Source of the DNA: Lutjanus erythropterus
Taxonomy: Eukaryota; Chordata; Actinopteri; Lutjaniformes; Lutjanidae
DNA: 64,000 bases
Assembly (NCBI GenBank): GCA_020091685.1
Contig: CM034599.1
Coordinates: forward strand, 35,665,408-35,729,407
Direction of reading: 5' to 3'
Every line of letters starts with the position of its first letter. Positions within the stretch are counted from its first letter, which is position 1. Shown here in pieces: positions 1 through 57,129 of the stretch. Both the position numbers and the translations under genes were made by a program. The notes under the pieces were generated by a model. It ran no database searches. It worked only from the letters and a program-made list of their open reading frames with translations, and was not told the DNA's origin.

Positions 1-16124
<16,124 letters not shown>

Positions 16125-17179
16125 GCAACAGAAACACCAACCCATACACATCACCATACCCCCCAACCACTCTCTCTTTCTCTTTCTCTTTCTCTTCTCT
16201 TTTTTTCTTTTTCCGTCTCTCTCTCCGTCTGTCTCCTCTATTGAAACTGCCTGTCCATCTCCCGCTCAGCCACAGTCGGGCGGGGAAAAGAAACGGACGC
16301 AAACAAAAGAAGGCCACATCGCTGAAAGAAGACAAACACATGACGTGTTGTCTGGGGGGGAGAAAAAATCTAATCTTATTTATTAAAGATTAAATACATT
16401 AGATATATTATGTAATAGCGACAAATCATTGAATGAAGACATTTTGCAGTTGTTCAAATGTATACTGTACACTGAAGTCCTAACTTATACTTGTCAAAGT
16501 TATTAAAAAAGAGAATTTTATAAATTTGAGTTGATACAGATAGATGAAGCCCTTATTATGCAGGCGTTTTAGTCACTTTAAGGTTTTTTTTTTATTGTTG
16601 TTCTCCATGTGTTTGGTAAGGGAAAATTTTAATATTGTAGCCTCAATGGCCTCATTTGGATCTTGCAAGGACATTTTTAGGCACTTGAGGTTCTACATGC
16701 AGTGCAGTGTTTGCTTTCGTGTGTGTCAGTTGGAAGATTAATTATGTATGTATTGAGAGGAGAAAAAAGAATAAGGGAAGTATATCACTCATTCTTGAGA
16801 ATTTTGGCATTTAGACAGGGTTTTGATTTTTAGTCTTTAATTATGCTGGAAAATTTGTTTTCAGAGATCAGACTCTTGGCTATTAAACCTTGTAAAGGAC
16901 CAATCTCTAAGTGATTAAATTTTATTAAATGTAAACGCCAACTACGCCAACGACACATGGAAAATTGAAGTCTTACAGAGGTGACAGAATGTTAAATTTT
17001 TTCATTTCAGAGCATAGTTGTATTAAATAGGCATTTTATTTTTTAAAGTTGCTCAGAGTTCTCTTAATGCTAATCAAAATACACATTTTTAAACCATAAT
17101 TCTTATACAGCTGTGCTTTAGAAGGGCTACGGACTTGACAGATTATAGCTGAGACACATCTGATAGCATTATTTAATTT

Positions 17180-17770
17180 ACGATGTACGATATATTTTAT
17201 TGTCCCTGTAAGGACAATTTGTTGTGGACTCAAAAATGCCTCCACAGTTGCGGTGAAACAAACTGCATAATAAATTGCACATAATTCACATGCACATTAC
17301 AAGATATTGCATTATTTAAAAGTTTAATGGAGGTAGGAACAGATGAGTTTTTAAATCGGTTGAGTTTACAGTGGAGAACTCTGTGTTGTCTGGCAGAGGT
17401 CAAGAGCTCGTATCCTGCGTGGAGGACATGAGATGGGTCGGTCAGTATCGTCTGAGCTTGCCTAAGAACAGACTGCTCATAAATGGACTGGACTGGATTG
17501 CTGGTATTCGTTTCTCCCCATCAACTTTGTGGCGGCATGTACCAGAGGAGCAGCCTTAGTTTCTAGTTGTAATGTGAGTTTTCCATACCACATCTGATCA
17601 CACTCTCCAACACAGCCTGATAGAATAAAAATATCCTCTGCTTCACACCATACACTCTGAGTCTGCATAAAAAAGTAAAGTCTCTGCTGTAGAGGAGAGC
17701 ACAAATTTGTCAAAAATGAGAAAGTTTACCAGTGCTTGAGCAGTATTCCTGCCTTTCTGAAACCAGGAAG
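17180..17770 (-). pseudogene. Degenerate LINE (non-LTR retrotransposon) 3' fragment
   Basis: On the minus strand, broken frames resemble the C-terminal end of a fish LINE ORF2 protein: LQQRLYFF, then GKLTLQLETKAAPLVHAATK and, in another frame, HAGYELL, HCKLNRFKNS and VPTSIKLLN. Several frameshifts and stops separate these, so it is inactive. The end toward 17180 carries CAATAAAATATATCG-like 3' tail sequence. The assignment rests on recognised motif spacing. The clade is not resolved. Confidence 0.65.
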
Positions 17771-18130
17771 TTTGAGTTTAGGGAAATCTGGACGCAACTT
17801 TAAAGGGCCAACGTTTTCACAAAAAAATCTATTTTAAAACAAACATGATTAACTGCAAATGTTATCAGTAGATATTGTTATTGTTAGTTTTAGATTTTGT
17901 GGGCTGTAAGCACATTTTTAAATTGTTTGAAGTTGCGAATTCTTGTCTGGGACAAGGCTGTTTTCTGGCACCAAAATATTTCTTAAATTACAATTCATAA
18001 TTCATATTTATATTTATACATAATTCCTTAAATTGTCACTAAAAATTGGAATCAGAGTGTTGGTATTAATTTTAACAGCTCTTTTTGGCAGGTCATGATT
18101 TGTCCTAATTCTCAAGAATGGGTGATATCA
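17765..18130 (+). repeat. Dispersed repeat, copy 1 (TTGTCTGGGACAAG type)
   Basis: Shares GAGTTTAGGGAAATCTGG, TTAGTTTTAGATTTTG, CATTTTTAAATTGTTT, GAATTCTTGTCTGGGACAAG and a TTGTCC...TCTCAAGAAT end with the inverse complement of 62860-63235. The two copies are about 45 kb apart in opposite orientation. Confidence 0.75.
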
Positions 18131-18510
18131 GAGCAATTATTTCAGAAGAGTATTTTATACTTACAGCTGAACTTTAATGAAGACTTCTAGTCTTATTTAT
18201 AAATTTTCCACAAAACTTTGATGAATGGATTTTTGTTCAGTATTTTGTTCACTTCCACAGTAACAATTTCTTCCTGTGTTATTATTTGTGAATGAAAACG
18301 GTTCAAGTGAAGGATTAATGCTTTGTGTGCAATGATATTTGCTGTCGCTGGCTGTTCTGTGCTGGTTTTGTGTTCAACTCGATGGCAACTAGGATGCTCT
18401 CGTTCCGCTAAACCAAAACAAGAAACAAAAAGGGATACACAGAACAGTGGAGCATGTCTTATTCTACCAACACAACCAGACTTGTCAATACTCCCACATC
18501 CTGGTTGGAA

Positions 18511-18546
18511 TCTTCTTCTTCTTTTTCTTCTTCTTCTTCTTCTTCT
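18511..18546. repeat. (TTC)n microsatellite
   Basis: TCTTCT repeats with one T-rich interruption, in the probable ppp3cc 3' UTR. Confidence 0.9.
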
Positions 18547-19918
18547 CAAGCACTGAAGTGAAGCCCACCTCTCCGGGCGTGAGAAACCAACCGACACGAA
18601 AAAAAAAAATAAAAGGACAAGTTTTTCTCTTCAGTTGTCATTTCTGGACAAAAAGAGGACACGTTTGCTCAGAAAGCAGAGGAACTGCAGGCCATACCGT
18701 CCTCAGAACAGACTGATGCTCATTATCGCTTAGGAAATGTCAGTGTATTTAACAGATTTATGGCAGTTTGATTTGATGTTTTATTGTCAAACACTAAAAA
18801 AAAAAATCTGGGGTGTGCTTCTTGGGCTTTCCTTTGTTTCTAAAGCTGTATTAGTGTCTCCATCTACTGTTGATTATACAGAATGCAGATGTTTTTTTTT
18901 TTTGTTTTTTTTTTCTTGTTTTTTTTTAATTGTGCGTATCAAATAAGGGAAACGTTTGACATTCAGTGAAATGACAGCGCTTCGACGATGCTGTACCCAG
19001 ACACAAAAGACTGAGTCATCCCCCTCGGCAGGGATGATACTATAAAAGGTACCGCCGCCACACTAACAGCTGTCTATCAAGGCCTAACAGTACTGTAATC
19101 ATCTCAACCATGGCTGACTCATATATACAGTGTATTATTTTTACAACTCGTGGTCGTACCAAGATGAAGACCATTAACTCTCGCTGAGATCGCTGGTGCG
19201 TGTATGTTCTGCTTCAAAGTATTCAGCTTCTCTTCTGGTCTCCACTCCTCTCCGCAGGCACTCCCAACCCTTTAAGACCCGCTCTTACTCGGACGTACAA
19301 CCAACTCAACTGGTGCTTCGACACACCTGACTGTAATTCTGTTGTCTTTTTGTCACTCGAGAAAGAAAGGGGGGGAGGGAAATAAGCTTTAAGATTTGCT
19401 ATTTTCTTGTGAATATACCGCCCCCCCCTTTTTTCTGTTTTTAAATGAGGCGTTTGTGCTCATGTGCCATGCCACCTTGGCCACACATGTCAAGATCTGT
19501 ATGTGTGTGTGGATGGTGAACGGAGTCAAGCCAGGAGACTTTTCAGTCACACGATTAAAGATTTAAATGTCAGTAATATTAATCTTGATATCCTTAAAAA
19601 TTTCCAAAATATTGTTGTTTGCCGTTATGTTCCGTAGACTTCTTGGGGGGAAAAAAAACCTTCCCAAACGTTAAGTATTTCGGTTTACATTCATAACTGT
19701 GATGTTGAAATTTGTTTTAAAGGTAAGGCTTTATTGGGTGAGCCATAAAGTATACTGACCTCCTGTTAGGTCCTATACATATCTCGCAGAATGTAAAAAA
19801 TATTGTTCATCAAGAATCTTATAATAGCTGTAAAAAGGGGTGAAAAAAAAAAGCTGTACCGTATTTGTCATGCGAGGCCATGAAATCTTTTACGTAGATG
19901 TATCACTTGAAAGAAAAT

Positions 19919-19924
19919 AATAAA
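19919..19924 (+). terminator. ppp3cc: Candidate ppp3cc poly(A) signal
   Basis: AATAAA followed within about 25-45 bp by GT-rich TGTTGGTTCTTGTT. Just beyond it a MITE begins at 19981. Confidence 0.5.
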
Positions 19925-19980
19925 ATTCAAATACAGTGTTTTATTTGACTCGTCTTGGATGTTGGTTCTTGTTATTTCAC

Positions 19981-20306
19981 TTAAAGGTCCAGTGTGTAAG
20001 ATGTAAGTGTTTTCATTTGAGTATAATCACCTGAAAATAATAATCGTGGTTTTGTTACCTTACAGTGAGCAACAGAGAGGGAGCAGGTCCCTTTTCCCGG
20101 AGGCCGCCATGTTGCCCTGTCATCTTTATAAGGTAGCCCAGCATGAACAAACTAAACACTGGCTCTAGATGTGGCCTTTTGTAAGTATAGCAGCCACCAT
20201 CATTTATTCTACACTCTTGGAAGGGGAGGGTGAGCTGGTATTCATTTGGTTGCAGTCTACAAGTTCACCACTAGATGTCTCATATTCCTACACAACGGTC
20301 CTTTAA
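19981..20306. repeat. MITE with AAAGGTCCAGTGTGTAA ends, copy 1
   Basis: Begins TTAAAGGTCCAGTGTGTAAG and ends CACAACGGTCCTTTAA, so the ends are inverted. It contains CCACTAGATGTC. Related copies: 20863-20985 (partial), 47089-47275, 49131-49947 and 54318-54685. Confidence 0.75.
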
Positions 20307-20862
20307 AGATAATTTTGGACTTCTGAACAAATTAAGGAATTTTGATGGCTTCTTTATAAAGTCATAGTATGTGTGTCACTAGCTGTGTTTTCATCAAATT
20401 ATAACAGAATCTCAAGTAAACTGGCTAAGGAAAATGCAAATGAATTATTTCCATCTGCTTATGTTGTAAGATTATTAGTTGGTTCACTGAAAAAGCAGAA
20501 GTTGGTGCTAGAAGAAGAAGAAATATTTAGAAGAATTAACAGTGGCAGTTGCCTCAAACGGTGAAAAACAAGGTAGAAAACATGCAATGGAAATGAACAT
20601 TTGGAAATATGACATTTCTGCTAGTTTCATGTATTCATGTGAGGAAGGTTCCACCAGATCTGTGTGGAGAGATCATGGCTGTATTACAGAGCCATGGGCA
20701 AGACTGATACCACTGACACGTCTATATGAAAACAGAAAACAGCTGATCAGTCATGTAAGTTAAATGTTCGGCATGTTAGAACTTATTCAGGAAAAGTGTT
20801 TCCATCCCCTATTAAGCGCATTAACTCTCAAAAAAGGACAAAAAGCACCTCAGCCACCTACC

Positions 20863-20985
20863 GACACCAGCCCAGAACGCACAAAACAAACACTGGCTCT
20901 TGACGTGGTCTGTTGAGACAAGGTGTTTGCAATCTGCAAGGTAACCACTCTATGCCACCAAATCCTACACACTGGTCCTTTAAAA
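20863..20985. repeat. Partial copy of the GGTCCAGTGTGTA MITE
   Basis: Carries AAACACTGGCTCTTGACGTG and ends CCTACACACTGGTCCTTTAA, matching the right half of the 19981-20306 element. Confidence 0.65.
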
Positions 20986-21034
20986 TTGAACAAATGTGTT
21001 TTTTTTCACTAAAAAATACTTCTTTGTCACACAG

Positions 21035-22801
21035 TGTATTTGTACAAAAAAAGTTTATTTCCCTTTATTAATTTACACAAAGCATTTCTGTTTTTAAAAC
21101 TTTTTCAGTGACATATCAGACATCATTGCTTGGAGCTACACAGTACAACCTCATCCTCATCACTAGGAGAGTCTGGGGTTAATGCCTTGCTCAAGGGCAA
21201 GCAGTTAAACCAGAATAGTAATAATATTCAGTCACAAACCTTCCAACATCAGGAATGCTACCATCTTTAACACAGTACAGGACAGGAACATGGTGGGTTT
21301 AATTCAGGTGTGGGCTAAGTTGAAACACATACACACAGTGTTTGTTACAGACACTGAAATCTTTGCTCAGTGTTCACTTGTTTCAAGGTTTTGGTTAGTG
21401 ATGTTCAAACATTTCTGCTGCTGTTTTAAGCCATTCAGCATGAAAAACCCACCATCTTCTTGCCCAGTGTTGAATGTGAAACCTGGGTGTTAATTTTCTG
21501 TACATTATATACGTGTTCACATTGTGAACTCAATAGAAAGAAGCAGCAATATGACAAAGCTGCACTGCAAAAATCTATTTACATACTTTAAATTAGTAAT
21601 AATAATAATAATGTACAACCTACAGTCAATTTTTTTGGCTAAATGGCGAGCAGTGTGCTGATTGAAAATCCCCAAATATTAAAGCATCATTTTATTTAAT
21701 TGAAAATTACCATGATCCTAAACCTGCAGCCTACAACATATTGTTTATTTGTCTTAATTTCTGTCATTGTCTGCGTGTGTGTAACATACTGTATCACTGG
21801 CCTTTAGTTAAGCGTTGATTATGCAGAAATTATCTGAAAGTGCTGCTGCTCAAACTTTCAAAATGTTCAAAAATCTGACAGATTTGCCTTTTTTTTTATA
21901 AACACACTAAGAATCACAAATATTCTTCTATTCTTTCCTGTATTTTAAATGAAGGAATTGCTTGAGATTTAACTAAAAATGTTGACATGTAGGGTAATAC
22001 ACAACTTTTGAATGGCAGGGTAAATGCCGTCCTATTAGTATTTCTATTACATTGCACTGCAATGCACCAGAGCGCTGGAAATTTCAGACCATAACATCAA
22101 AATTAATCAAGCCAGGACATTTCTGTGGACTGAAAAAAGTTAGATATTAAAGATAAAATATGCAGAATTTTCCTATAAACAATGTATATGACTCATATAA
22201 ACATAATGCCTTTCTATCATCACTTGTGACCCACTTGAATTATTTTGTTGTGCCCGGGACAGTTTACCAACCCAAAACGTTGGTATTTGACGTCCTGACT
22301 CTTCTGGTGCGTTTATGAACAGCTCAGACAAGTCCTGCTGATTCTACCTTTAAACCATTGCCGTCACTGAATACTGTTTGACAGTTAAATCCAGTCTTGT
22401 GCAATATTCTGTACCATTATTGTGACAAAACAACACAACATGTATAAAATGATATGGCTGAAATTCAGGGCCAGAGCTGTTTATAGCTGCACTAACTCTA
22501 ACCCTATAGTATAAAAAAGTGCCTTAAAAAACAATCATCCCTGTAGTAACCCTATAATGCAAGTAACAATTTGAAGTCCAGTTTGTCCCTCCTGCGTTCT
22601 GCACATCACTGGTACAAACACTCCACTGTGCTTCTGACAGCACTGTGGTAACATTAAATACTGCAGAGGGACCAGTCGTGACAGGATGGACGCATGTAAT
22701 AAAAACTCTGCTTCTCTGGATTACCAGCAGCCTCTCATTGGGGACAGCGGTTGATGGCGAATCTCCCCAGGGTTTACTGATGGGTGGCGCTGTGTTTGAC
22801 A
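21035..22801 (-). other. adam28: Possible adam28 3' untranslated region
   Basis: No coding after the minus-strand stop at 22802-22804. On the minus strand AATAAA occurs near 21053-21070 and 21690-21750, so the transcript could end at either. The extent is inferred. Confidence 0.35.
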
Positions 22802-51240
<28,439 letters not shown>

Positions 51241-51264
51241 TGTCCAAGTGCAGACAGTCACTGT

Positions 51265-51400
51265 AACAGAGCAGATCGGTGCTCTGATCAGGCCTTTATG
51301 CTGTGTACCTGCATGCTGTGTTGCTGTTCCTGTGAGGCCACGCCTTCGCTGGCCCTCTTGGACCTGTCACAGCCACTTCCTCGTTGACAGCGAATTTAGA
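51265..51400 (-). promoter_or_regulatory. adam28: Candidate adam28 promoter
   Basis: On the minus strand a TATA-like CATAAA lies at 51295-51300, about 55-60 bp upstream of the start codon, and GAGGAAGT, an ETS/PU.1-type motif, at 51375-51382. Both are short motifs, so the call is inference. Confidence 0.3.
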
Positions 51401-52720
51401 GCACGCTCACAAACCAGCCTGAACACGCCCCTACCTCTCACAAGGAATGCAGGAAGAATACCACTGACAGCGTTGTGGTCAAAGCTGAACCTGCAGTTTT
51501 ACACATTAAGTCTCATGACATACTATCACGTCTTAACTGTAACTGTAACTCATGATGTATTAGCAACAAATTTCCTACCTTTTCTCTGGATGAAATTTCT
51601 GCCACTTCTTCTTTTCTTAAAAGCCATACATCAGCAGATTGACTCATGCTGTGTTGTGGCTGTCTGACTGACTCACAGTACCAAAGCCATATTGTAAATT
51701 CCACAGACATCACTTGTCACACTGCTGCCACCGCATCATAAAGTGCCTCAATATTTGCCAAATAAAGACACTAAAAGCTCGATCCACTCTGCAGCCAGTG
51801 TGGATGCTCCGTCCTTCCCCTGCCCCTCTGTCCCTCACCCACTGAACACATGCTTGGACTCACAGCAGACAGTGTCAAAAGACAATAGGCCAATGTGCGT
51901 GCTCCCGGGTTGACCGGGACAATTCAGGACACAGATCAGTGTGTGACTGGCTCAGTAGGTGGAGTGGAGTGGTGTTAAAGTAACACTCTTTGATGCTTTC
52001 GTATAAATAAAGTGTCAGGTTTGCTTTCTTTTGTATGACATAATACAGTTCATGCATCTTCACTATTAACACTTAGTGTCTTGGTGGTTTTGTTTTATAA
52101 AAGCAAGAAGCACATGGGAAGTACAGGTACTATATTTTTAGCAGTTAAAAATCCCCTCAAAATCAATGTTTAAGTGTATTTATCTCATATTTATTCAGAA
52201 GACTCTTCTGCGGGGGACGTGACACCTAAGCCTTTATTTAAAACACCATGCGCGTAATTTATTTGAGTCCTAATGTCCTCTAAAAAGCACATCCTGGCCT
52301 TTGTAGTGATGTAATGCACATGTGGGTGTGGCCAATGAAACACAGGTAGTTTATCTTCAGCACAAAACATAACGTCACAATCTATTGATAATGTTAATTT
52401 TCTGAATGTTTTAAATGTAAATTCTGACCATATTTAGCTCCTTAAATGGTATTTTTGAGTATTTATTTCCTCAAAAACAATTTAAAAAAAGCTGATGACT
52501 CATCCTGCACTCTGGGTCGTACACTAAATTTACATCCAATCAAATGCTTTCTCACTTTCTTTCTCAAAGTGTTTTGGATGGCAGGCGTCACTGTGCAAAA
52601 ACTTGATAACATGTACAAAAACACAACTTTATAACTTCAAAGGCAGATTTGGGTGGAACAGGAATATCATTATTATTTCATATTTTCATGTTCTTTGGCT
52701 ACTCAGCATCAACTCTTGGT
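51400..52720. other. Upstream intergenic region
   Basis: No gene or named repeat recognised. Sequence is AT-rich with single ORFs that lack family resemblance. Confidence 0.4.
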
Positions 52721-52726
52721 GATTTA

Positions 52727-53250
52727 ATTGCAGGGTTTCCTGATGGACAGATAGCTTTAGCTTACTTGTTGCTAAAGATGTTAACTGCAGCTGCCATTAG
52801 CAGGAAAAGGAACTAGGTTTAGCAGTGTCCCACTGGTTGGACCTAGACTGAACACAGACTCTGTGGTCATATTGAGTTCATTAAGGGAGTTTCCTAATGG
52901 AAAGATAGCTTTACTTGTTGCTATGGCAGCTAATTGTAACTGTTAGCTGGCATTAGCGAGTAATGGAACTGAGCTAAGCAGCCTCCAAGTCAGTCAGGAA
53001 CACAGTAACAAGGTCGTTTATGGAATTTCCTGATGGAAAGATAGCTTTACTTGTTGCTGAAGCAGCTAACCATAACTGTTGGCTAGCATTAGCATAGCAC
53101 TGGCAATGGAATTGGGCTCAACAGCCTCCAAGTAAACATGAGTGAACCAAGACCGAACACAGCCTTTAAGACTGGCAGGGAAAACAGTACTGAGGTCATG
53201 ATGCAAGGAGTTTCCTGATGTAAAGATAGCTTTACTTGTTGTTGACCACT
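52727..53250. repeat. Four-unit tandem repeat, about 130-185 bp per unit
   Basis: Units begin near 52733, 52889, 53023 and 53207 with TTTCCTGATGGAAAGATAGC, then TTTACTTGTTGCT and AGCTAACTGTTAGCTGGCATT-like sequence. The last unit is cut short. Confidence 0.85.
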
Positions 53251-53579
53251 AACGCCGCTACCTTGGTTAGTTTTGACTCAGCCCAGGGGTGCCAGGAGGC
53301 AAACCCAGCAAGGAATAAATCATCACTGTAGCCTATTTCCTGCCATCAAACTAGAGCTCCTGATCTGGGAAGAATCAGCTAATATGACCACTCTCCATGG
53401 ATCACTATAGTTGTATGGCGGGGGATGTATTGTATATTGGCTACTGTAAGCGTCAATCAATATCTATGGTAAGTTTCTCTATAGCTGCCTGTTTTTACAG
53501 GAAACAAGTAATATGCATAAATAATAATCACATAGCAGTTTCATGGGAACTTTAGTAGGAACAGTATGTTTACCACTTA

Positions 53580-54317
53580 AAACCTTTATGGGTCAATAGG
53601 CAAAGAAAATATCAACACACACATACAATCTCAGAACAGAAAAGGAAAAGGGCACAATCACAGAACACCCCCTGGAATTACAAATGACTATGAGTTATAA
53701 AAACGTCTCTGCCTGGTGACAGTCTGTTGTGTCATACATGGAGTAAACATGGGATGGTTGGAATAGTTTCATGTGAGATAAAACAGTTTTATGATGCTCA
53801 GTCCTTTCATGATGCTTCATTCATCGAGGACATGACCTGAACTGACCTGTGAAATGAACAAATGCCTCACTGTGACTGTGGGTGACCACACTGCACTCAA
53901 ACCCAGAGTCAGATTCTATTTTCTGGCTTTGTACTCTTGGTGAAAACAATACACGTCTAGACCTTTAAAATCATTCTTGACACTGGTTCTTAAGAGATAC
54001 ATCTATCTTAAAACAGCACTGACATGTAAAGGTGTATACTGAACTGTGATCAGTTCTCTCCACACTGACAAAGACAGTTCCCTCTACTGTGATACTATGC
54101 AAGTGATGGGGGACAGTATCCACAGTCTTTGTTCTGTGCAATGATAAATTCCAAGTTCAGCTGAGGTTAATATGAGGCTTCAGCAGCAGTCTGAGGTCAG
54201 TCTGAATGTGCGTCCTCCAAATTGAGGGTCATTTTAGTACAAAATTCCCGTTCCAACAACAATGCCCATTTGAACAAGGCTAAGACTTACCATGCTAGCA
54301 GCTCTGTGAGGCTTTAT
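53580..54317. repeat. Dispersed repeat block, copy 1
   Basis: First half (53580-53935) matches 54750-55060 in direct orientation: TTCATGATGCTTCATTCAT, GGACATGACCTGAACTGACC, CACACTGCACTCAAACCCAG. Second half (53990-54317) matches 56690-57015: GCTGAGGTTAATATGAGG, CAAAATTCCCGTTCCAACAA. Confidence 0.85.
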
Positions 54318-54685
54318 TTAAAGGGCCAGTGCATAGGATTTAGTGGCATCTAGTGGTGACTTTGCAGATTGCAAACACCTCGTCTCACTCTCCCCTTCCA
54401 AATTTGTAAGCGAACCTATGGTGGCTGCGAAATTTAGGCAAAATGCAAAGGATCCTATGTAGAGCTAGTGTTTGGTGTGTCCGTTCTGGGTTACTGTAGA
54501 AACATTGGGGTGCATCTGTGGAAGAGAACTTGCACCCTCTGTAGATATAAATGACTCATTTTCAGGTTACAAAAACAGTTATTTTCAGATGATTAATGAA
54601 TAATGAAAACATATTGTAGTTGACTATTATATTCTGCCATATACTGTCAATAGATCCTCATAAATCTTTCATCCTGTTCCTTTAA
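54318..54685. repeat. GGTCCAGTGTGTA MITE, copy 5
   Basis: Starts TTTAAAGGGCCAGTGCATAG and ends ATCCTGTTCCTTTAA. Contains GTGGCATCTAGTGGTGACTT. It separates the two repeat-block copies. Confidence 0.75.
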
Positions 54686-54749
54686 CACTCAGTGTCTTGG
54701 TGGTTTTGTTTTATAAAAGCAAGCTGAATGATATTGTTGTCACTGGAAC

Positions 54750-55060
54750 CCTGCATAGGTCAACAGACAAAGAGAAGAAGAATCTCAACAGAAAAGGAAA
54801 AAGACTCACTGAACAATCTGGGATAAGAAATGTTCTCTGGTTATGTAAAAACTGCTCCTCTGCCTGGTGAGATTCTGTTGTGTCCTGTAATAAACTTGTG
54901 TTTTTGCAGTTTTATGATGCTCATTCATTTCATGATGCTTCATTCATTGACATGGGGACATGACCTGAACTGACCTGTGAACTGAACAATTGCCTCACTG
55001 TGAGTATGGTGACCACACTGCACTCAAACCCAGAGTCAGAATCTATTTTCTGGTGTAGTA
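54750..55060. repeat. Dispersed repeat block, copy 2 (first half only)
   Basis: Direct copy of 53580-53935, ending at the same CCAGAGTCAGAATCTATTTT. Confidence 0.85.
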
Positions 55061-55079
55061 GGGTCAGTGGGGTTAGCTG

Positions 55080-56570
55080 GTCCACCTTAAAGGTCAGTTC
55101 ACTTTAAGTGGGTCTGATCAGTGCCCAGTAAGAACCGGGTTTAGCTCATTTATGCTCCTAGACCAGGCAATCGCACCAAGTTAGGGTGGGGCAGAGGTGG
55201 CATAAGGCAGTCAAACTGTGTTAGTTGTTGTAGCCAGATAACTCATTAAAAAAAAAAAATCTTTATTTTTTTTAAGCAAACCGGCTAATAAAATACCTGT
55301 CATTCTAAAGAAGGTTGATGACATGATTTTCCTCAACAAAACTGTGTCTCTGTGTTGTTATGAAACCACCTAGTTACCCCACTTGGCATATGGCATAACA
55401 GCTGCATAATGTTCTATACCACGTTATAAGAAATGATGGAAAATTACACTGTTTATGAATCAATTTATCTGTGTAACATAACGTTGATTAGTGCAATGCT
55501 GAAGTAAATATGTGTAAAGTATTGGGTTAGGGTTCGCTTGCAGTAATTAGTTCATTACATCACCTGACTACTCTGTCATTGTGTTTATACAGATCTCAGT
55601 AAGGCGCCATGACACTGTTGCCTATTCTCTAATTTGTAACTCTTGAGGTAAAACCCATAAAACCTTCCTTTAATACCCATTTACCCACTTAGACATCCTG
55701 GTGACAGAGGCGATTTAAAATTTGGCAGCAGCAAATTGACTGGCTACCGCGACCGTGGCAAAATCTGATTGGATAGTATAGACGAAGGTGAATGCCCACA
55801 ATCAGCTGATTAGAGGGAAAAGGAGGGGAGAGAGACGGAGTAAATAAAAGTTATGAATGAAGGCAGCGTAATAGAAGGTCTTCCTGATTGAACTTACGCT
55901 AAGCTTCATTTGTGCTCACTCTTAACTACTTTCTGAGTGTTTTCTTGCTGTAAGACTAGTTGACTAGTCTGAATTAAATTTTGCATTTAATCAACAGGGA
56001 AATTAGTCGCCAGGAACGTCCCTAATTATCTGATGTTTTTTGTGATTCTTGTAACTGTTTTTTTTATTAATTCCTTGTTATTGTGTAGGACTTGTGTTCT
56101 CATTGCTCATTGTGTTGTGTTGTTCTCAGGCCTCTTGCAAAAGACAACTTAATTTCAACAAGACTGACAAGATAAAAAGGAAATAAAACACCTTCAGTTT
56201 TCTTCCTTTGTGTGTGTAATATCACCAGTCATTGCATTTGCTTAGAGTTGGTCTTCCCCCTAAATTTTCCCAGCCTGGTAGGCAGTGGCACTCCTTCTGA
56301 CTAATAATTACACAGTGCCTCTTTTGTAATTTTATAGCTCCTTCTGGCCTTGTGTCACCTTGTGTTTCAACCTGATGCAAATTTAAAAAAATGCACAACA
56401 GAACTACTCCCTGAGTACATATGTGTATATTTATTTAGTTTCATATTTTCACCCTCTTCCATTTAATTAATCATCTGTGTTGTATTTTGTGTGGGTTATG
56501 AACAAACAACAACTCTTAAATTCTTTGTACACCTGTGTTATATAATAAATCCTTGTTATGTGGATGTTTG
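55080..56570. other. Intergenic sequence
   Basis: No gene, tandem repeat or named element recognised. Confidence 0.4.
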
Positions 56571-56689
56571 TCGTATCATACATTGCACCTGCTATCTCCT
56601 ACACGTTGCATAGATTCTCCTCTCTTCATCTCTACGATGAATTCAGACACTATGAAAGCCATCCAGCCCTGGTTGTTAAAGGATACATC

Positions 56690-57015
56690 AATCTTAAAAT
56701 AACATTAACATGCACAGATGTAAGCTGAAGGAGATCTTGGCTGCTGTTATCAGTTCTGTCCACTCTGGTTGCAGAGACAGCTCCTCCTGTAATTCCTATA
56801 GAAGTGATGGAGGACAACATCCAGTACTTGTTCTATGCAATGATGTATTCCAAAGTTCAGCTGAGGCTAATATGAGGTCAGTCTGAGTGTGTGTCTTCCA
56901 AAGTGAGGGTTGTTTTCCTGCAAAATTCCCCTTCCAACAACAGTTCCTGTTGTAATTGTTATAAGGCAAAGAGTTACCATGTCAGTGGTTCTGTGGGGCT
57001 GCACTTTAAGGACTA
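56690..57015. repeat. Dispersed repeat block, copy 3 (second half only)
   Basis: Matches 53990-54317: GATACATCAATCTTAAAATA, TGTTCTATGCAATGATGTAT, TTCAGCTGAGGCTAATATGA. Confidence 0.8.
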
Positions 57016-57129
57016 GTGTGGGGGAGTCAGTGACATCAAGTGAGATTCATTGTTTGGTCCATGAAATATCAGAAAATAGTGAAAAATGTTGGGCGTCCTC
57101 AAATGTCTTATTTTGTCCACAACTTGTAC

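Larger units (their letters stand above)
16125..19945 (+). other. ppp3cc: Probable ppp3cc 3' untranslated region
   Basis: No coding follows the stop. Long T runs and A/T-rich stretches run to an AATAAA at 19919-19924, followed by a GT-rich stretch typical of a cleavage region. Earlier poly(A) sites are possible, for example near ATTAAA-like sequence at about 16380. The region includes a LINE fragment, a dispersed repeat and a (TTC)n run, so its full inclusion in the message is inferred. Confidence 0.5.

Noticed and set aside
18193..18597. 134-codon minus-strand frame with an Arg-rich run
   Set aside because: The Arg/Lys run is the complement of a (TTC)n repeat in the 3' UTR.
19030..19120. 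TATAAAA-like box and ATG suggesting a new promoter
   Set aside because: No downstream coding follows, and the site lies within the probable ppp3cc 3' UTR.
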